8,423 bases of DNA from assembly GCA_947472965.1 (NCBI GenBank), contig CANJEF010000041.1, positions 1 through 8,423 on the forward strand, read 5' to 3'. Shown here piece after piece: positions 1 to 6,819 of this stretch (positions within the stretch are counted from its first letter, which is position 1; every line of letters begins with the position of its first letter). Source of the DNA: Sphingobacteriales bacterium (GTDB lineage Bacteria > Bacteroidota > Bacteroidia > Chitinophagales > Chitinophagaceae). Position numbers and translations under genes: made by a program. The notes beneath the pieces were generated by a model. That model saw nothing but the letters and a program-made list of their open reading frames with translations, was not told the DNA's origin and ran no database searches.

Positions 1-564
1 AATGATTCCACAAAAATCTGCAGGTTGTCTTACGGAACCTCCTGTGTCAGAACCCAGGCTAACCATGCATAGACCTGCTTGTACTGCGACTGCAGAGCCG
101 CCGGAGGAGCCCCCTGGAACCCTGTTCTCATCCAATGCATTAAGTACATTACCATAAACCGAGTTTTCGTTGGAAGAGCCCATCGCAAATTCGTCGCAAT
201 TGAGATTGCCAATGATGATGGCATCTTCGTCAAGCAATCGCTGAACGGCAGTTGCAGTAAAAAGTGATTTGAAATCTTTCAATATGGCTGATGCTGCCGT
301 AACATGGTGGTCTTTGTAACAAAGCACATCTTTGATTCCAATGACAACACCAAAGAGTTTTCCGCAATTGGATGGATTGTCTTTTAAACGCGAGTCGAGT
401 GATTCCGCGCGGCTCAATGCCTCATCAGCATAAACTTCAACGAAGGCATTGAGCCGCGCGTTTTCGTTTATCTTCTTGAGGTAATTGCCAACAAGTTCAA
501 CACAAGTGATGTCACCATGAAGCAATTGATCACGTAGATCCGATATGGACCGATGGGTATACAA
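1..564 (-). CDS. gatA: Glutamyl-tRNA(Gln)/aspartyl-tRNA(Asn) amidotransferase subunit A, 5' part (C-terminus outside window)
   Basis: GatA is the glutaminase subunit of the cytoplasmic GatCAB complex. It releases ammonia from glutamine so that misacylated Glu-tRNA(Gln) or Asp-tRNA(Asn) can be amidated. The 188 visible residues carry the amidase signature: the glycine-serine-rich stretch PGGSSGGSA starts at residue 150 and GSDTGGSVRQP at 171. The expected Lys/cis-Ser/Ser triad falls at K78, S153 and S177, with the same spacing as in characterised GatA (Lys79, Ser154, Ser178 in Staphylococcus aureus). The family is about 480 residues, so roughly 60% is missing beyond position 1. No in-frame ATG or GTG precedes the conserved N-terminal helix. 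The in-frame codon just upstream of 564 is TAA (567-565), so TTG at 564 is the most likely start; TTG at 525 would remove 13 further residues. It lies 45 nt after tatA on the same strand and is probably co-transcribed with it. The family is certain; the start is less so. Confidence 0.93.
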   Translation of the reverse strand, partial: MYTHRSISDLRDQLLHGDITCVELVGNYLKKINENARLNAFVEVYADEALSRAESLDSRLKDNPSNCGKLFGVVIGIKDVLCYKDHHVTAASAILKDFKSLFTATAVQRLLDEDAIIIGNLNCDEFAMGSSNENSVYGNVLNALDENRVPGGSSGGSAVAVQAGLCMVSLGSDTGGSVRQPADFCGII

Positions 565-609
565 TTAAGGTAAGGGTAGGAGGATGAATAAATAGAATTG
601 GAGAAGCAA

Positions 610-825
610 TCAGGAATTGATCTGCTTGTCCTTTTCCTGCATTCCATCTTCAATTTCCTTCTTCACATTGGATTTGGCATCGTTGAATTCACGAATACCT
701 TTTCCCAATCCACGCATGAACTCAGGAATTTTGCGGCCTCCAAACATGATCAACACTGCAATGATTATAAAGATCCACTCAGAACCTCCTGGCATGGCCA
801 ACAAAAATGCGCTATTGGATAACAT
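610..825 (-). CDS. tatA: Twin-arginine translocase subunit TatA/E family
   Basis: TatA forms the protein-conducting part of the twin-arginine system, which moves folded proteins across the cytoplasmic membrane together with TatC. The 71-residue product has the classic layout. A short periplasmic N-terminus ends in PGGSEW (12-17), followed by one membrane helix (about 17-28), the conserved F28-G29 hinge, an amphipathic helix (about 32-47, including IPEFMRGLGKGIREF) and a charged lysine/glutamate-rich tail. The PGGSEW opening is what I expect for Bacteroidota TatA proteins. The start at 825 leaves a short N-terminus before the membrane segment, normal for the family. A perfect -7 element lies just upstream (847-854) and an rplS terminator further up, so the gene probably has its own promoter and begins a tatA-gatA unit. 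No tatC or tatB is in view. Confidence 0.93.
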   Translation of the reverse strand: MLSNSAFLLAMPGGSEWIFIIIAVLIMFGGRKIPEFMRGLGKGIREFNDAKSNVKKEIEDGMQEKDKQINS

Positions 826-846
826 AAAATATTTTTTGATACATCA

Positions 847-854
847 CAAATTTA
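847..854 (-). promoter_or_regulatory. Putative Bacteroidota -7 promoter element for tatA
   Basis: Read on the minus strand, the sequence TAAATTTG followed by T matches the Bacteroidota consensus TAnnTTTG plus pyrimidine exactly. It would start transcription near 843, giving a leader of about 18 nt before the tatA ATG, downstream of the rplS terminator. I see no convincing TTG -33 element at the usual spacing, which keeps confidence moderate. Confidence 0.45.
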
Positions 855-888
855 AAGGTTTTTGATGGCATCAGGGGAGCATTGGGAC

Positions 889-915
889 AAAAAAAATCCC
901 GCCGAAGGCGGGATT
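889..915 (-). terminator. Intrinsic terminator after rplS
   Basis: On the minus strand a perfect 9-bp stem (AATCCCGCC / GGCGGGATT, 907-915 with 895-903) closes a tiny loop and is followed by eight T (896-889). The loop with its closing pair reads C-TTCG-G, the extra-stable UUCG tetraloop when the closing pair is counted from inside. It starts 22 nt past the rplS stop codon. The A-tract on the other side of the stem exists only in the minus-strand sense, so this is directional and separates rplS from tatA. Confidence 0.93.
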
Positions 916-937
916 AACAAAATATTTTGTCAGTGGC

Positions 938-1291
938 TTATCTAACCCTCTTTTCCTGGATCCTGGCACTTTTACCACTACGCTCTCTAAGGAAGTATAA
1001 TTTAGACCTGCGTACTTTACCAACTTTGTGCAAAAGAACAGAGTCAATGTTAGGGGATGCTACGGGGAATGTCCTTTCTACTCCTATACCATCGGAAATT
1101 TTCCGAACGGTAAAAGTAGCTGTACTTCCCTGGCCCTGACGCTTGATAACATCTCCTTTGAAACTTTGGATACGCTCCTTGCTTCCTTCTATAATCTTAT
1201 AATTTACAGTGATATTATCACCGGCTTTGAACTTTGGAAAGTTATTTGCTGGGGTCAACTGCTCGTGAACGAATGCTATTGCTTGATTCAT
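938..1291 (-). CDS. rplS: 50S ribosomal protein L19
   Basis: L19 sits at the 30S-50S interface of the ribosome. The product is 117 residues, near the usual 115. It shows the family pattern: an early [13 protein letters not shown] segment, then [41 protein letters not shown], and a basic end with [21 protein letters not shown] start it at ATG 1291 ([12 protein letters not shown]) because that matches the family N-terminus. The frame stays open upstream to 1339, but those 16 extra residues would overlap the candidate promoter and have no counterpart in L19. It lies 85 nt after rny and ends in a strong terminator. A candidate -7 box at 1337-1344 suggests transcription separate from rny, though I see no terminator between the two. 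Confidence 0.97.
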   Translation of the reverse strand: MNQAIAFVHEQLTPANNFPKFKAGDNITVNYKIIEGSKERIQSFKGDVIKRQGQGSTATFTVRKISDGIGVERTFPVASPNIDSVLLHKVGKVRRSKLYFLRERSGKSARIQEKRVR

Positions 1292-1336
1292 AACCAAAAA
1301 TTTGGAGGGCGAAGGTAATGGAATTTGCGATTTCAG

Positions 1337-1344
1337 CAAAATTA
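1337..1344 (-). promoter_or_regulatory. Putative -7 promoter element for rplS
   Basis: Minus-strand TAATTTTG followed by C fits TAnnTTTG plus pyrimidine. Predicted start of transcription is near 1333, leaving a leader of about 42 nt. The nearest upstream TTG is 27 nt away, longer than the usual 19-23, so the -33 element is doubtful. Confidence 0.38.
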
Positions 1345-1376
1345 AATGAGGGTCTATTATGGAACCTCGCTCAATT

Positions 1377-2945
1377 TTACCTGGCCACGTTTACTGTTCT
1401 TTTTTCTCTTATGACTGTTACCCTGATTTGGCCAGGGTAGGTCATCTCTGTTTGTATCTTTTGCGCCATGTCAAAGCTGAGCTTTTCACTGTCGCCATCA
1501 TTCATTTTATCTGCCTCAACAATGACCCTCAGTTCCCTGCCTGCCTGGATGGCATAAGCCTTTTCTACCCCTTGGTAGGTCATGGCAAGGTTTTCAAGGT
1601 CTTTGATACGCTGGATGTACTGTTGCATGATTTCTCTCCTGGCTCCCGGCCTTGCTCCGCTGATGGCGTCACAAGCTTGGATAATAGGAGAAATCACAAA
1701 TTGCATTTCAGTTTCGTCGTGGTGTGCGGCAATTGCATTTACAACGGCAGGGTTTTCACCATATTTTTCAGCAAGCTTTCCACCCAAGAGCGCGTGGCTC
1801 AATTCAGTTTCTTCATCTGGCACTTTTCCAATATCGTGTAACAGTCCTGCACGTTTTGCAAGTTTTGAATTCATGCCCAATTCTGCTGCCATGATGCCAC
1901 AGAGGTTTGCTACCTCACGGCTATGCATCAGCAGGTTTTGTCCATATGATGAACGGAAACGCATCTTTCCTACGATCCTTACCAGTTCCTTGTGTAGCCC
2001 GTGAATACCAAGTTCTATGATGGTACGTTCTCCGATTTCCATTACCTGCTCTTCCAACTGCTTTCTGGTCTTTTCAACCACTTCCTCAATCCTTGCAGGA
2101 TGAATTCTGCCATCTGTTACCAGCCTTTGTAGAGCCAGTCTTGCAATCTCCCTACGTAGTGGGTCGAAAGAGGATAATACAATCGCTTCAGGGGTATCAT
2201 CAACCACCAGGTCAACCCCAGTAGCGGCTTCAATGGCACGAATGTTTCTTCCTTCACGTCCAATAATCTGTCCCTTCATTTCATCACTCTCAAGATGGAA
2301 AACCGTAACAGTATTTTCAATTGTTTGCTCTGCAGCCGTTCTTTGAATCGTTTGGATAATAATTTTTCGTGCTTCCTTATTTGCCTTTTGTCTGGCTTCT
2401 TCAATAATTTCCTGTTGCAAGGAAAGTGCTCTTGTTTGAGCCTCTTGCACCAAGCTCTCAATTAATTGCGCTTTGGCATCTTCTGCTGATAGTCCAGCAA
2501 TTTTTTCAAGCTTCCGTACATGCTCTTCCTGGTGCTTTTCAAGATCCGCTTTCTTTTGGTTTACGATCTCAATTTGCTTGTTGAGATTGTCTTTTATGCT
2601 GTCGTTTTCTTTTAATTGCTTCTCAAGGGTTTCTGTTTTTTGGGTCAGGCCCTGTTCCTTTTGCTTGATCCGGTTCTCGGCATCGCCTAATTTACGGTTT
2701 CTATCGAGTGTTTCATTCTCATGATCCGACTTTAGCTGAACAAATTTTTCTTTTACCTCCAGGAGCTTCTCTTTTTTGAGGTTTTCTGCATTGAATTGAG
2801 CTTCTGAAAGAATTTGGGCAGCCTGTTTTTTGGCTTCATCTATTTTTTCCTGCGTGTTTTTGGCGAAAATGATCTTACCCAGGCCAAGTCCGACCAATGT
2901 GGCCAAAATTCCTGTGATGATGGGTATAATGAGTTGCGATTCCAT
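1377..2945 (-). CDS. rny: Ribonuclease Y
   Basis: RNase Y is a membrane-anchored endoribonuclease that begins mRNA decay. The 522-residue product has all parts in order: an N-terminal membrane helix (about 5-27), a long charged coiled coil (about 30-205), a KH RNA-binding domain with the IIGREGRN motif (GREG at 229-232), and an HD hydrolase domain. The metal-binding residues are visible: H341, the H370-D371 pair in LLHDIGK, H408-H409 in AAHHD, and D426 in ACDAIS. H370-D371 corresponds to His368-Asp369 of the Bacillus subtilis enzyme. Length matches the family (about 520). The start ATG at 2945 puts the membrane helix directly at the N-terminus. It lies 129 nt downstream of zapA with no clear -7 element between, so it may depend on read-through from zapA. 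The C-terminus ([12 protein letters not shown]) is typical and intact. Confidence 0.97.
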   Translation of the reverse strand: MESQLIIPIITGILATLVGLGLGKIIFAKNTQEKIDEAKKQAAQILSEAQFNAENLKKEKLLEVKEKFVQLKSDHENETLDRNRKLGDAENRIKQKEQGLTQKTETLEKQLKENDSIKDNLNKQIEIVNQKKADLEKHQEEHVRKLEKIAGLSAEDAKAQLIESLVQEAQTRALSLQQEIIEEARQKANKEARKIIIQTIQRTAAEQTIENTVTVFHLESDEMKGQIIGREGRNIRAIEAATGVDLVVDDTPEAIVLSSFDPLRREIARLALQRLVTDGRIHPARIEEVVEKTRKQLEEQVMEIGERTIIELGIHGLHKELVRIVGKMRFRSSYGQNLLMHSREVANLCGIMAAELGMNSKLAKRAGLLHDIGKVPDEETELSHALLGGKLAEKYGENPAVVNAIAAHHDETEMQFVISPIIQACDAISGARPGARREIMQQYIQRIKDLENLAMTYQGVEKAYAIQAGRELRVIVEADKMNDGDSEKLSFDMAQKIQTEMTYPGQIRVTVIREKRTVNVAR

Positions 2946-3074
2946 TTTTAATTGTTTTTATCTTTTTCATAATCAATCCCTTCGAAAAAAGTATTCATAC
3001 GGGCAATAGCCACGAAGTTAACAAATTGTAAGTATAAAATAGCTCAAATATCAGCTTTTCAACCATTTAAGTTG

Positions 3075-3365
3075 TTAATCTTCAAGGGCATTGTCGATTA
3101 TTTTTTCAATCTTATCCAGTTGGGAGGGAATCAGGGAAGGGGCTGTTTCCGTTGGGGAAGCGTCTAGTTTTTCAGATACATGCCACAGCAATACCATTGC
3201 AAGATAGTCTTGCATATCTTTTCCAGCATACTCTGTTTTGAAGACAGTTAGCTGCTCATTTAATTTTTTGGCCATGGCCCTAACAGTCTCTTCGTCTTCC
3301 ACTTTTGCCTTGATTCGGTATGTTCGGCCTGCCAATACGATGTTTATGGGGATAAAATTTTGCAT
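3075..3365 (-). CDS. zapA: Cell division protein ZapA
   Basis: ZapA binds FtsZ filaments and bundles them at the division ring. The 96-residue product has the family's N-terminal half: a beta hairpin including INIVLAGRTYRIKAKVEDE (about 7-25), then a helix VRAMAKKLNEQL and the YAGKDMQDYLAMVLL helix (46-60) that leads into the C-terminal dimerisation coil (about 82-94). ATG 3365 gives a normal N-terminus; ZapA proteins are about 95-110 residues. It precedes rny, and a coiled-coil gene lies upstream on the same strand but is separated by an opposing gene (3452-3706). Any transcript coming from pheT would run antisense through that gene to reach zapA. I did not find a good promoter of its own. 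Confidence 0.92.
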   Translation of the reverse strand: MQNFIPINIVLAGRTYRIKAKVEDEETVRAMAKKLNEQLTVFKTEYAGKDMQDYLAMVLLWHVSEKLDASPTETAPSLIPSQLDKIEKIIDNALED

Positions 3366-3388
3366 TTAGTTGATTTTTGGTATATTTA
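3359..3388 (+). promoter_or_regulatory. Weak candidate promoter for the opposing small gene
   Basis: TTTG at 3359-3362 and TATATTTA at 3381-3388 are separated by 18 nt and resemble the Bacteroidota pair TTTG / TAnnTTTG, with the last base of the -7 box mismatched. Transcription would start near 3392, about 60 nt before the ATG at 3452. The upstream box overlaps the beginning of zapA, so the two divergent genes would share this small region. Confidence 0.28.
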
Positions 3389-3451
3389 TGCACAAATTGT
3401 TCACTTTTTCTATTTTCTCTTTTATCAAGAATTTTAAAACCAACAATTGCC

Positions 3452-3706
3452 ATGTTTGCCACAACACACCGCGTTACTTTTATTGACGATATGGTGATTG
3501 ATATCCAAGAAGCACGTCAGTTACCTATCATGGTTACACTTCGTAATGAAGATGGTAAAATTTGTTGTAAAATGGAAAAAAAAATCAGATCTGAAAACGA
3601 ATCAATTCGTTGGGATGGTCTCAACGACTTACCTTATGGTGTATATACTTTAGCCTGCTGTCAGGGTGAAGAAGTTGTTGAATTGCGGATGGTGAAGCGG
3701 ATTTAG
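3452..3706 (+). CDS. Small protein resembling a free-standing T9SS C-terminal sorting-type domain; function unknown
   Basis: I do not recognise a named gene. The 84-residue product looks all-beta and ends in WDGLNDLPYGVYTLACCQGE, then VVELRMVKRI. That pattern (L..LP.GvY.l....g......mvK) is the usual ending of type IX secretion C-terminal sorting domains, and VTLRNEDGKI at 28-37 matches their earlier strand. Here the domain is almost the whole protein. ATG 3452 gives no signal peptide. The frame extends to a TTG at 3377, just after a TGA, but the added residues lack a basic N-region and do not look like a good signal either. Two vicinal cysteine pairs (C38-C39, C69-C70) are unusual. The gene is the only plus-strand one between pheT and zapA, and its stop overlaps that of the facing coiled-coil gene. 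Coding status is supported by the domain-like pattern; the role, and even the cell compartment, are unknown. Confidence 0.72.
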   Translation: MFATTHRVTFIDDMVIDIQEARQLPIMVTLRNEDGKICCKMEKKIRSENESIRWDGLNDLPYGVYTLACCQGEEVVELRMVKRI

Positions 3707-3996
3707 TCTTGTAAGCCCAAAAGTGAAATGCACTTATCTATCTCTTTGATATAATCGTTTATCTTTCTCTCCAGCTCCTGCCTTGATTCTTTTGAAACGC
3801 CTGAATTAACAGGGGTTTGTAAGCTTATCTTCATTGCATAGGCATCCATTTTTTCCTTCATGTAGCCTTGCTCATTTTTACTTATTTCAAGTTCTTTGCG
3901 TAGGTTTTCGTTTTCCTTCTTTAAGTTCTTGAGTTTGGCTAAAAGCAGGTTGAGCTTCGTTTCAATCCTTTCTATGTCTGGATTATTTTGCGTCAT
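3703..3996 (-). CDS. Short coiled-coil protein between pheT and zapA (ZapB-like in shape)
   Basis: Uncharacterised 97-residue protein. Residues about 8-55 form a charged coiled coil with regular leucines (IETKLNLLLAKLKNLKKENE and the following ENLRKELEI). A Pro/Gly/Ser-containing linker (about 60-68) follows, then a second helix (about 69-93) with INDYIKEIDKCISLL. No signal peptide or membrane segment is visible, so it should be cytoplasmic. It starts 5 nt after the pheT stop, which suggests translational coupling within a pheT operon. Size, coiled coil and position near zapA recall ZapB, the division-ring partner of ZapA in Escherichia coli, but I see no sequence-level proof and treat this as inference. 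Its stop codon overlaps that of the opposing gene by 4 nt. Confidence 0.85.
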   Translation of the reverse strand: MTQNNPDIERIETKLNLLLAKLKNLKKENENLRKELEISKNEQGYMKEKMDAYAMKISLQTPVNSGVSKESRQELERKINDYIKEIDKCISLLGLQD

Positions 3997-4001
3997 GGAT
4001 T

Positions 4002-6428
4002 TTATTTTCTGACCTCTGCCCCAAGATTTGTTTCAATCGTAATGCTGATTTTTTTCATAAACCGATCTATCTCTTCGTCCTTCATTGTTTTTTCCTCATC
4101 TTGAAAAACAAAATTCATCGCCATCGATTGTTTATCCTTTCCTAGTTTCTCACTTTCAAAAATATCAAAAAGTGAAAACGACCTTAATTGATTCAGGGAA
4201 AGTCCATCTACAAGCTTTTCAATGTCGCCATACCTTACTTTCTTGTCAATCAAAAAGGCCAAATCCCTTTCAACTACCGGGAACTTTGAAATTTCCTTGA
4301 AGCGAAGTTCTTTTTTCAGGCTTGCTGCAACCCACTGTTGCCAATGGATGTCGGCATATATCACTGGTACCCTGATATCAAAGGTCTTAAGGGCTTTTTC
4401 TGATGGTTTACCAATGGAAACCACCACCTGCCCCGATGCCTTTCCTTCTAGTAAATAATCAAAATTATCATTGATCCCTTCCTCAAAGATGATTTGATCG
4501 ATACCGGATTGTATTTTCAGTGCATGAATAACGCCTTTCATATAATATAAATCAGCTGGAACGGACTTGTTGTTCCAGGATGCATCACTTACGTTGCCGG
4601 AAATGAAAAGGGCCAAATGGTCTTTTTCGTTGAAGCTTCCATTTTGCTTGGAATAGGTTTTACCAAATTCAAAAAATTTCAAGTCGTTATTGCGGTGGTT
4701 CAGGTTATGGGCCATCGTCTGCATGCCCGTTTCCAGCATAGATAACCTCAGGGTGTCAAGTTCAGCACTGAGGTTATTGAGCATTTTTACGGCATGCTCC
4801 ATTTCTTTTTCAGTATAATACGCGGAGTGGGTGATGGAATTGTTGAGCATTTCATTGAAACCCATGCCTGCCAAAAAAGCAGCTAATTTTTCCCGTAAAA
4901 TGTGGTTTCTGTTTTCCCCTGACACGGACGGGGTAATCATGATGGATGCAGGAATTTCAATGTTATCAAATCCATCAATGCGCATGATTTCCTCTACAAT
5001 GTCTGCAGGAATGGAAATATCCGTTTTGTGCGAAGGGGCTTCAACATTGATATAATTTTCATTGTCCTCTATCAGCCTGAACTGCAGGCCTTTCAGAATG
5101 TTGAGAACAGTTTCTTTTTTATATTCCTTCCCACTCAATTTTTTCAAGTAGCTATACTCCAATGTAACAACTGGTTGTATTTTGGGTTTCGGGTAAATGT
5201 CAACAAGGTCTGTCTCCAATACTCCATTTGCATCGCTACAAATTAGGTTGGTAGCCTTTTTTAACACATCCACAGTTTGTCCTATGTCAACACTCTTTTC
5301 AAAATGCATGGCAGCATCAGTTCTGAGTTGATGCTTGAAAGAGGTTTTTCTTATGCTAACAGGATTGAAATAAGCGCTTTCTAAAAAAATATTTTTTGTT
5401 GTGTTGCTCACGCCACTGTTCAGTCCCCCAAATACTCCTCCGATGCACATGGGATTGCTTTCTGCATCACATATCATTAAATCACTTGCAGAAAGTGTTC
5501 TGTCTTTTTCGTCGAGGCTTTTGAATATTGTTCCTGCTGCAAGGTTCTTTACCCTGATTTTTTGTCCTTTTATTTTGTCTGCATCGAAAGCGTGCAAGGG
5601 TTGACCACAATCGTGTAATAGATAGTTTGTGATATCAACAATATTATTAATGGGCCTTTGTCCAATTGCTTTGAGTCGTTGTTGCATCCATTTGGCAGCT
5701 GGCTTTATTGTTACACCGGAAATCAGGATGCCCGTGTAGCGTGGACAATCATTGTTGTTTTCTATGAGGATTTCAATAGGACAGGACTTACCTGTTTCTT
5801 GAATTTTATTATTCAACTTCACTATTGGACTTAACGAAAGTCCCTCGTGGTGGTTTAAGTAGGCACAAATATCTCTTGCCACACCAAGGTGACTCATTGC
5901 ATCACTTCTATTGGGAGTAAGTCCAATTTCAATGATATGATCTTCATACGGATTGAAAATATCAACTACAGGTATTCCAACCGGAACGCTACCATCCAGT
6001 ATATGAATACCGCTATGATCTGTTCCCAATCCTATTTCATCATCAGCACAAATCATTCCATGGCTTTCTGTACCACGAATTTTCATTGCTTTCATAGTGA
6101 GCGGCTCTCCATTGGTAGGATAGATGGTCACTCCTACGGGTGCAACAATTACTTTTTGTCCAGCCGCAACATTTGGTGCTCCGCAAACAATCTGAAGTGA
6201 AGCGTTACCACCAATATTAACTTCTGTTATGGAAAGCTTGTCTGCATTGGGGTGTTTTACAACACTGAGCACTTCTCCTGTAACCAATCCACTAAGATTA
6301 CCTTTTACCTCCTGATACTTTTCAAAGCCTTCCACTTCCAACCCGATGGAGTTGAGGATGCCCATCAGTTTTTCAGGGGAGATTGGTTCGTTAAAATAAT
6401 CCATTAACCATTTGTACGATATCGTCAT
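4002..6428 (-). CDS. pheT: Phenylalanine--tRNA ligase beta subunit
   Basis: PheT pairs with PheS as an alpha2-beta2 enzyme that charges tRNA(Phe); the beta subunit binds tRNA and edits mischarged Tyr-tRNA(Phe). The 808-residue product matches the family (about 800). Domains in order: N-terminal segment MTISYKWLMDYF; EMAP/OB-fold tRNA-binding domain (about 40-155, with VKHPNADKLSI and VCGAPNVAAGQKV); B3/B4 editing region (about 215-385, with NNIVDITNYL and GQPLHAFD, H279); B5 domain (about 415-490); catalytic-like core (about 505-695, with FFEFGKTY); and ferredoxin-fold anticodon-binding domain (about 715-808, beginning FPVVERDLAFL). The frame is open upstream to 6581, but the family N-terminus and a -7 element at 6449-6456 favour ATG 6428. 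pheS is not adjacent, unlike the pheST operon of enterobacteria. Five nt separate it from the next gene. Confidence 0.97.
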   Translation of the reverse strand: MTISYKWLMDYFNEPISPEKLMGILNSIGLEVEGFEKYQEVKGNLSGLVTGEVLSVVKHPNADKLSITEVNIGGNASLQIVCGAPNVAAGQKVIVAPVGVTIYPTNGEPLTMKAMKIRGTESHGMICADDEIGLGTDHSGIHILDGSVPVGIPVVDIFNPYEDHIIEIGLTPNRSDAMSHLGVARDICAYLNHHEGLSLSPIVKLNNKIQETGKSCPIEILIENNNDCPRYTGILISGVTIKPAAKWMQQRLKAIGQRPINNIVDITNYLLHDCGQPLHAFDADKIKGQKIRVKNLAAGTIFKSLDEKDRTLSASDLMICDAESNPMCIGGVFGGLNSGVSNTTKNIFLESAYFNPVSIRKTSFKHQLRTDAAMHFEKSVDIGQTVDVLKKATNLICSDANGVLETDLVDIYPKPKIQPVVTLEYSYLKKLSGKEYKKETVLNILKGLQFRLIEDNENYINVEAPSHKTDISIPADIVEEIMRIDGFDNIEIPASIMITPSVSGENRNHILREKLAAFLAGMGFNEMLNNSITHSAYYTEKEMEHAVKMLNNLSAELDTLRLSMLETGMQTMAHNLNHRNNDLKFFEFGKTYSKQNGSFNEKDHLALFISGNVSDASWNNKSVPADLYYMKGVIHALKIQSGIDQIIFEEGINDNFDYLLEGKASGQVVVSIGKPSEKALKTFDIRVPVIYADIHWQQWVAASLKKELRFKEISKFPVVERDLAFLIDKKVRYGDIEKLVDGLSLNQLRSFSLFDIFESEKLGKDKQSMAMNFVFQDEEKTMKDEEIDRFMKKISITIETNLGAEVRK

Positions 6429-6448
6429 AACTGCGTGCTTGAGTTCCG

Positions 6449-6456
6449 CAAAGATA
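6449..6456 (-). promoter_or_regulatory. Putative -7 promoter element for pheT
   Basis: Minus-strand TATCTTTG followed by C is an exact match to TAnnTTTG plus pyrimidine. Transcription would begin near 6445, only about 17 nt before the pheT ATG, similar to the arrangement at tatA. It also supports the start at 6428 over the longer open frame. A -33 TTG is not evident at normal spacing. Confidence 0.42.
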
Positions 6457-6591
6457 ATGATTGAAGTTGGGAGTTTTGATTGGCTGGTGTTTTGTAAAAG
6501 ACCCTGTGGCAATTGAAAATTGGTCATTTTTGCCAAGCGAGCTACAACGAATTTTAATTGTGATTGCCAAAATTCCGGCACGCAATAGTTT

Positions 6592-6599
6592 TACATTTG
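6592..6599 (+). promoter_or_regulatory. Candidate -7 promoter element upstream of dnaB
   Basis: TACATTTG followed by T fits TAnnTTTG plus pyrimidine. A TTG at 6564-6566 lies 25 nt upstream, slightly beyond the usual distance. Transcription from here would start near 6603 and leave a leader of about 217 nt before dnaB. A poorer alternative, with one extra base inside the box, is the TTATTTTTTG stretch around 6776-6784, which would give a short leader instead. Confidence 0.3.
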
Positions 6600-6819
6600 T
6601 TTTGTTGATAATTTTACGCAAATGGGGATTAAGTCGCGAACTTTGTGGATTAGCCTCATTTCAATGTGGATATAGTGCTCATTCGTATGGATTTCATGTT
6701 AATTTCCTGTTCTCAACTTAAACGCAGATAATTTAGCAGACTTTAGTTTCACAACATTAAATTCGCTTCAGCTCTTATTTTTTGTGTAAAGGCATTTTTT
6801 AAATTTTAAACCAACTCAA

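Larger units (their letters stand above)
6429..6819. other. Divergent intergenic region between pheT and dnaB (391 nt)
   Basis: No gene is supported here. The region holds the pheT -7 element at its left side and a candidate plus-strand -7 element at 6592-6599, with an AT-rich stretch just before dnaB. Open frames run across its left half on both strands (for example 6461-6721 plus, 6391-6621 minus, and the upward extension of the pheT frame to 6581), but none resembles a known protein and they overlap each other. I found no tRNA, no convincing riboswitch, no run of Phe codons suggesting attenuation, and no strong terminator hairpin. Confidence 0.6.

Noticed and set aside
1292..1339. N-terminal extension of rplS by 16 residues
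   Set aside because: L19 proteins begin where ATG 1291 is, and the extension would run into the candidate promoter.
1359..1841. Long plus-strand open frame of 160 codons
   Set aside because: It is the reverse-strand shadow of rny, whose domains and catalytic residues are intact.
3036..3059. Hairpin after zapA (AGCT / AGCT flanked by A and T runs) as a terminator
   Set aside because: Only four core pairs, with a bulge in the A-T flank; too weak to call a terminator.
2946..3074. Possible small RNA, such as 6S RNA, between zapA and rny
   Set aside because: The 129-nt gap is shorter than a typical 6S RNA of about 180 nt and no long interrupted stem with a central bubble is visible.
6429..6581. 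N-terminal extension of pheT by 51 residues
   Set aside because: The family begins at MTISYKWLMDYF, the extension has no domain, and the pheT -7 element lies inside it.
6461..6721. Open frame of 86 codons on the plus strand between pheT and dnaB
   Set aside because: It starts at TTG, overlaps the candidate pheT promoter, resembles no family I know, and competes with equally long frames on the other strand.
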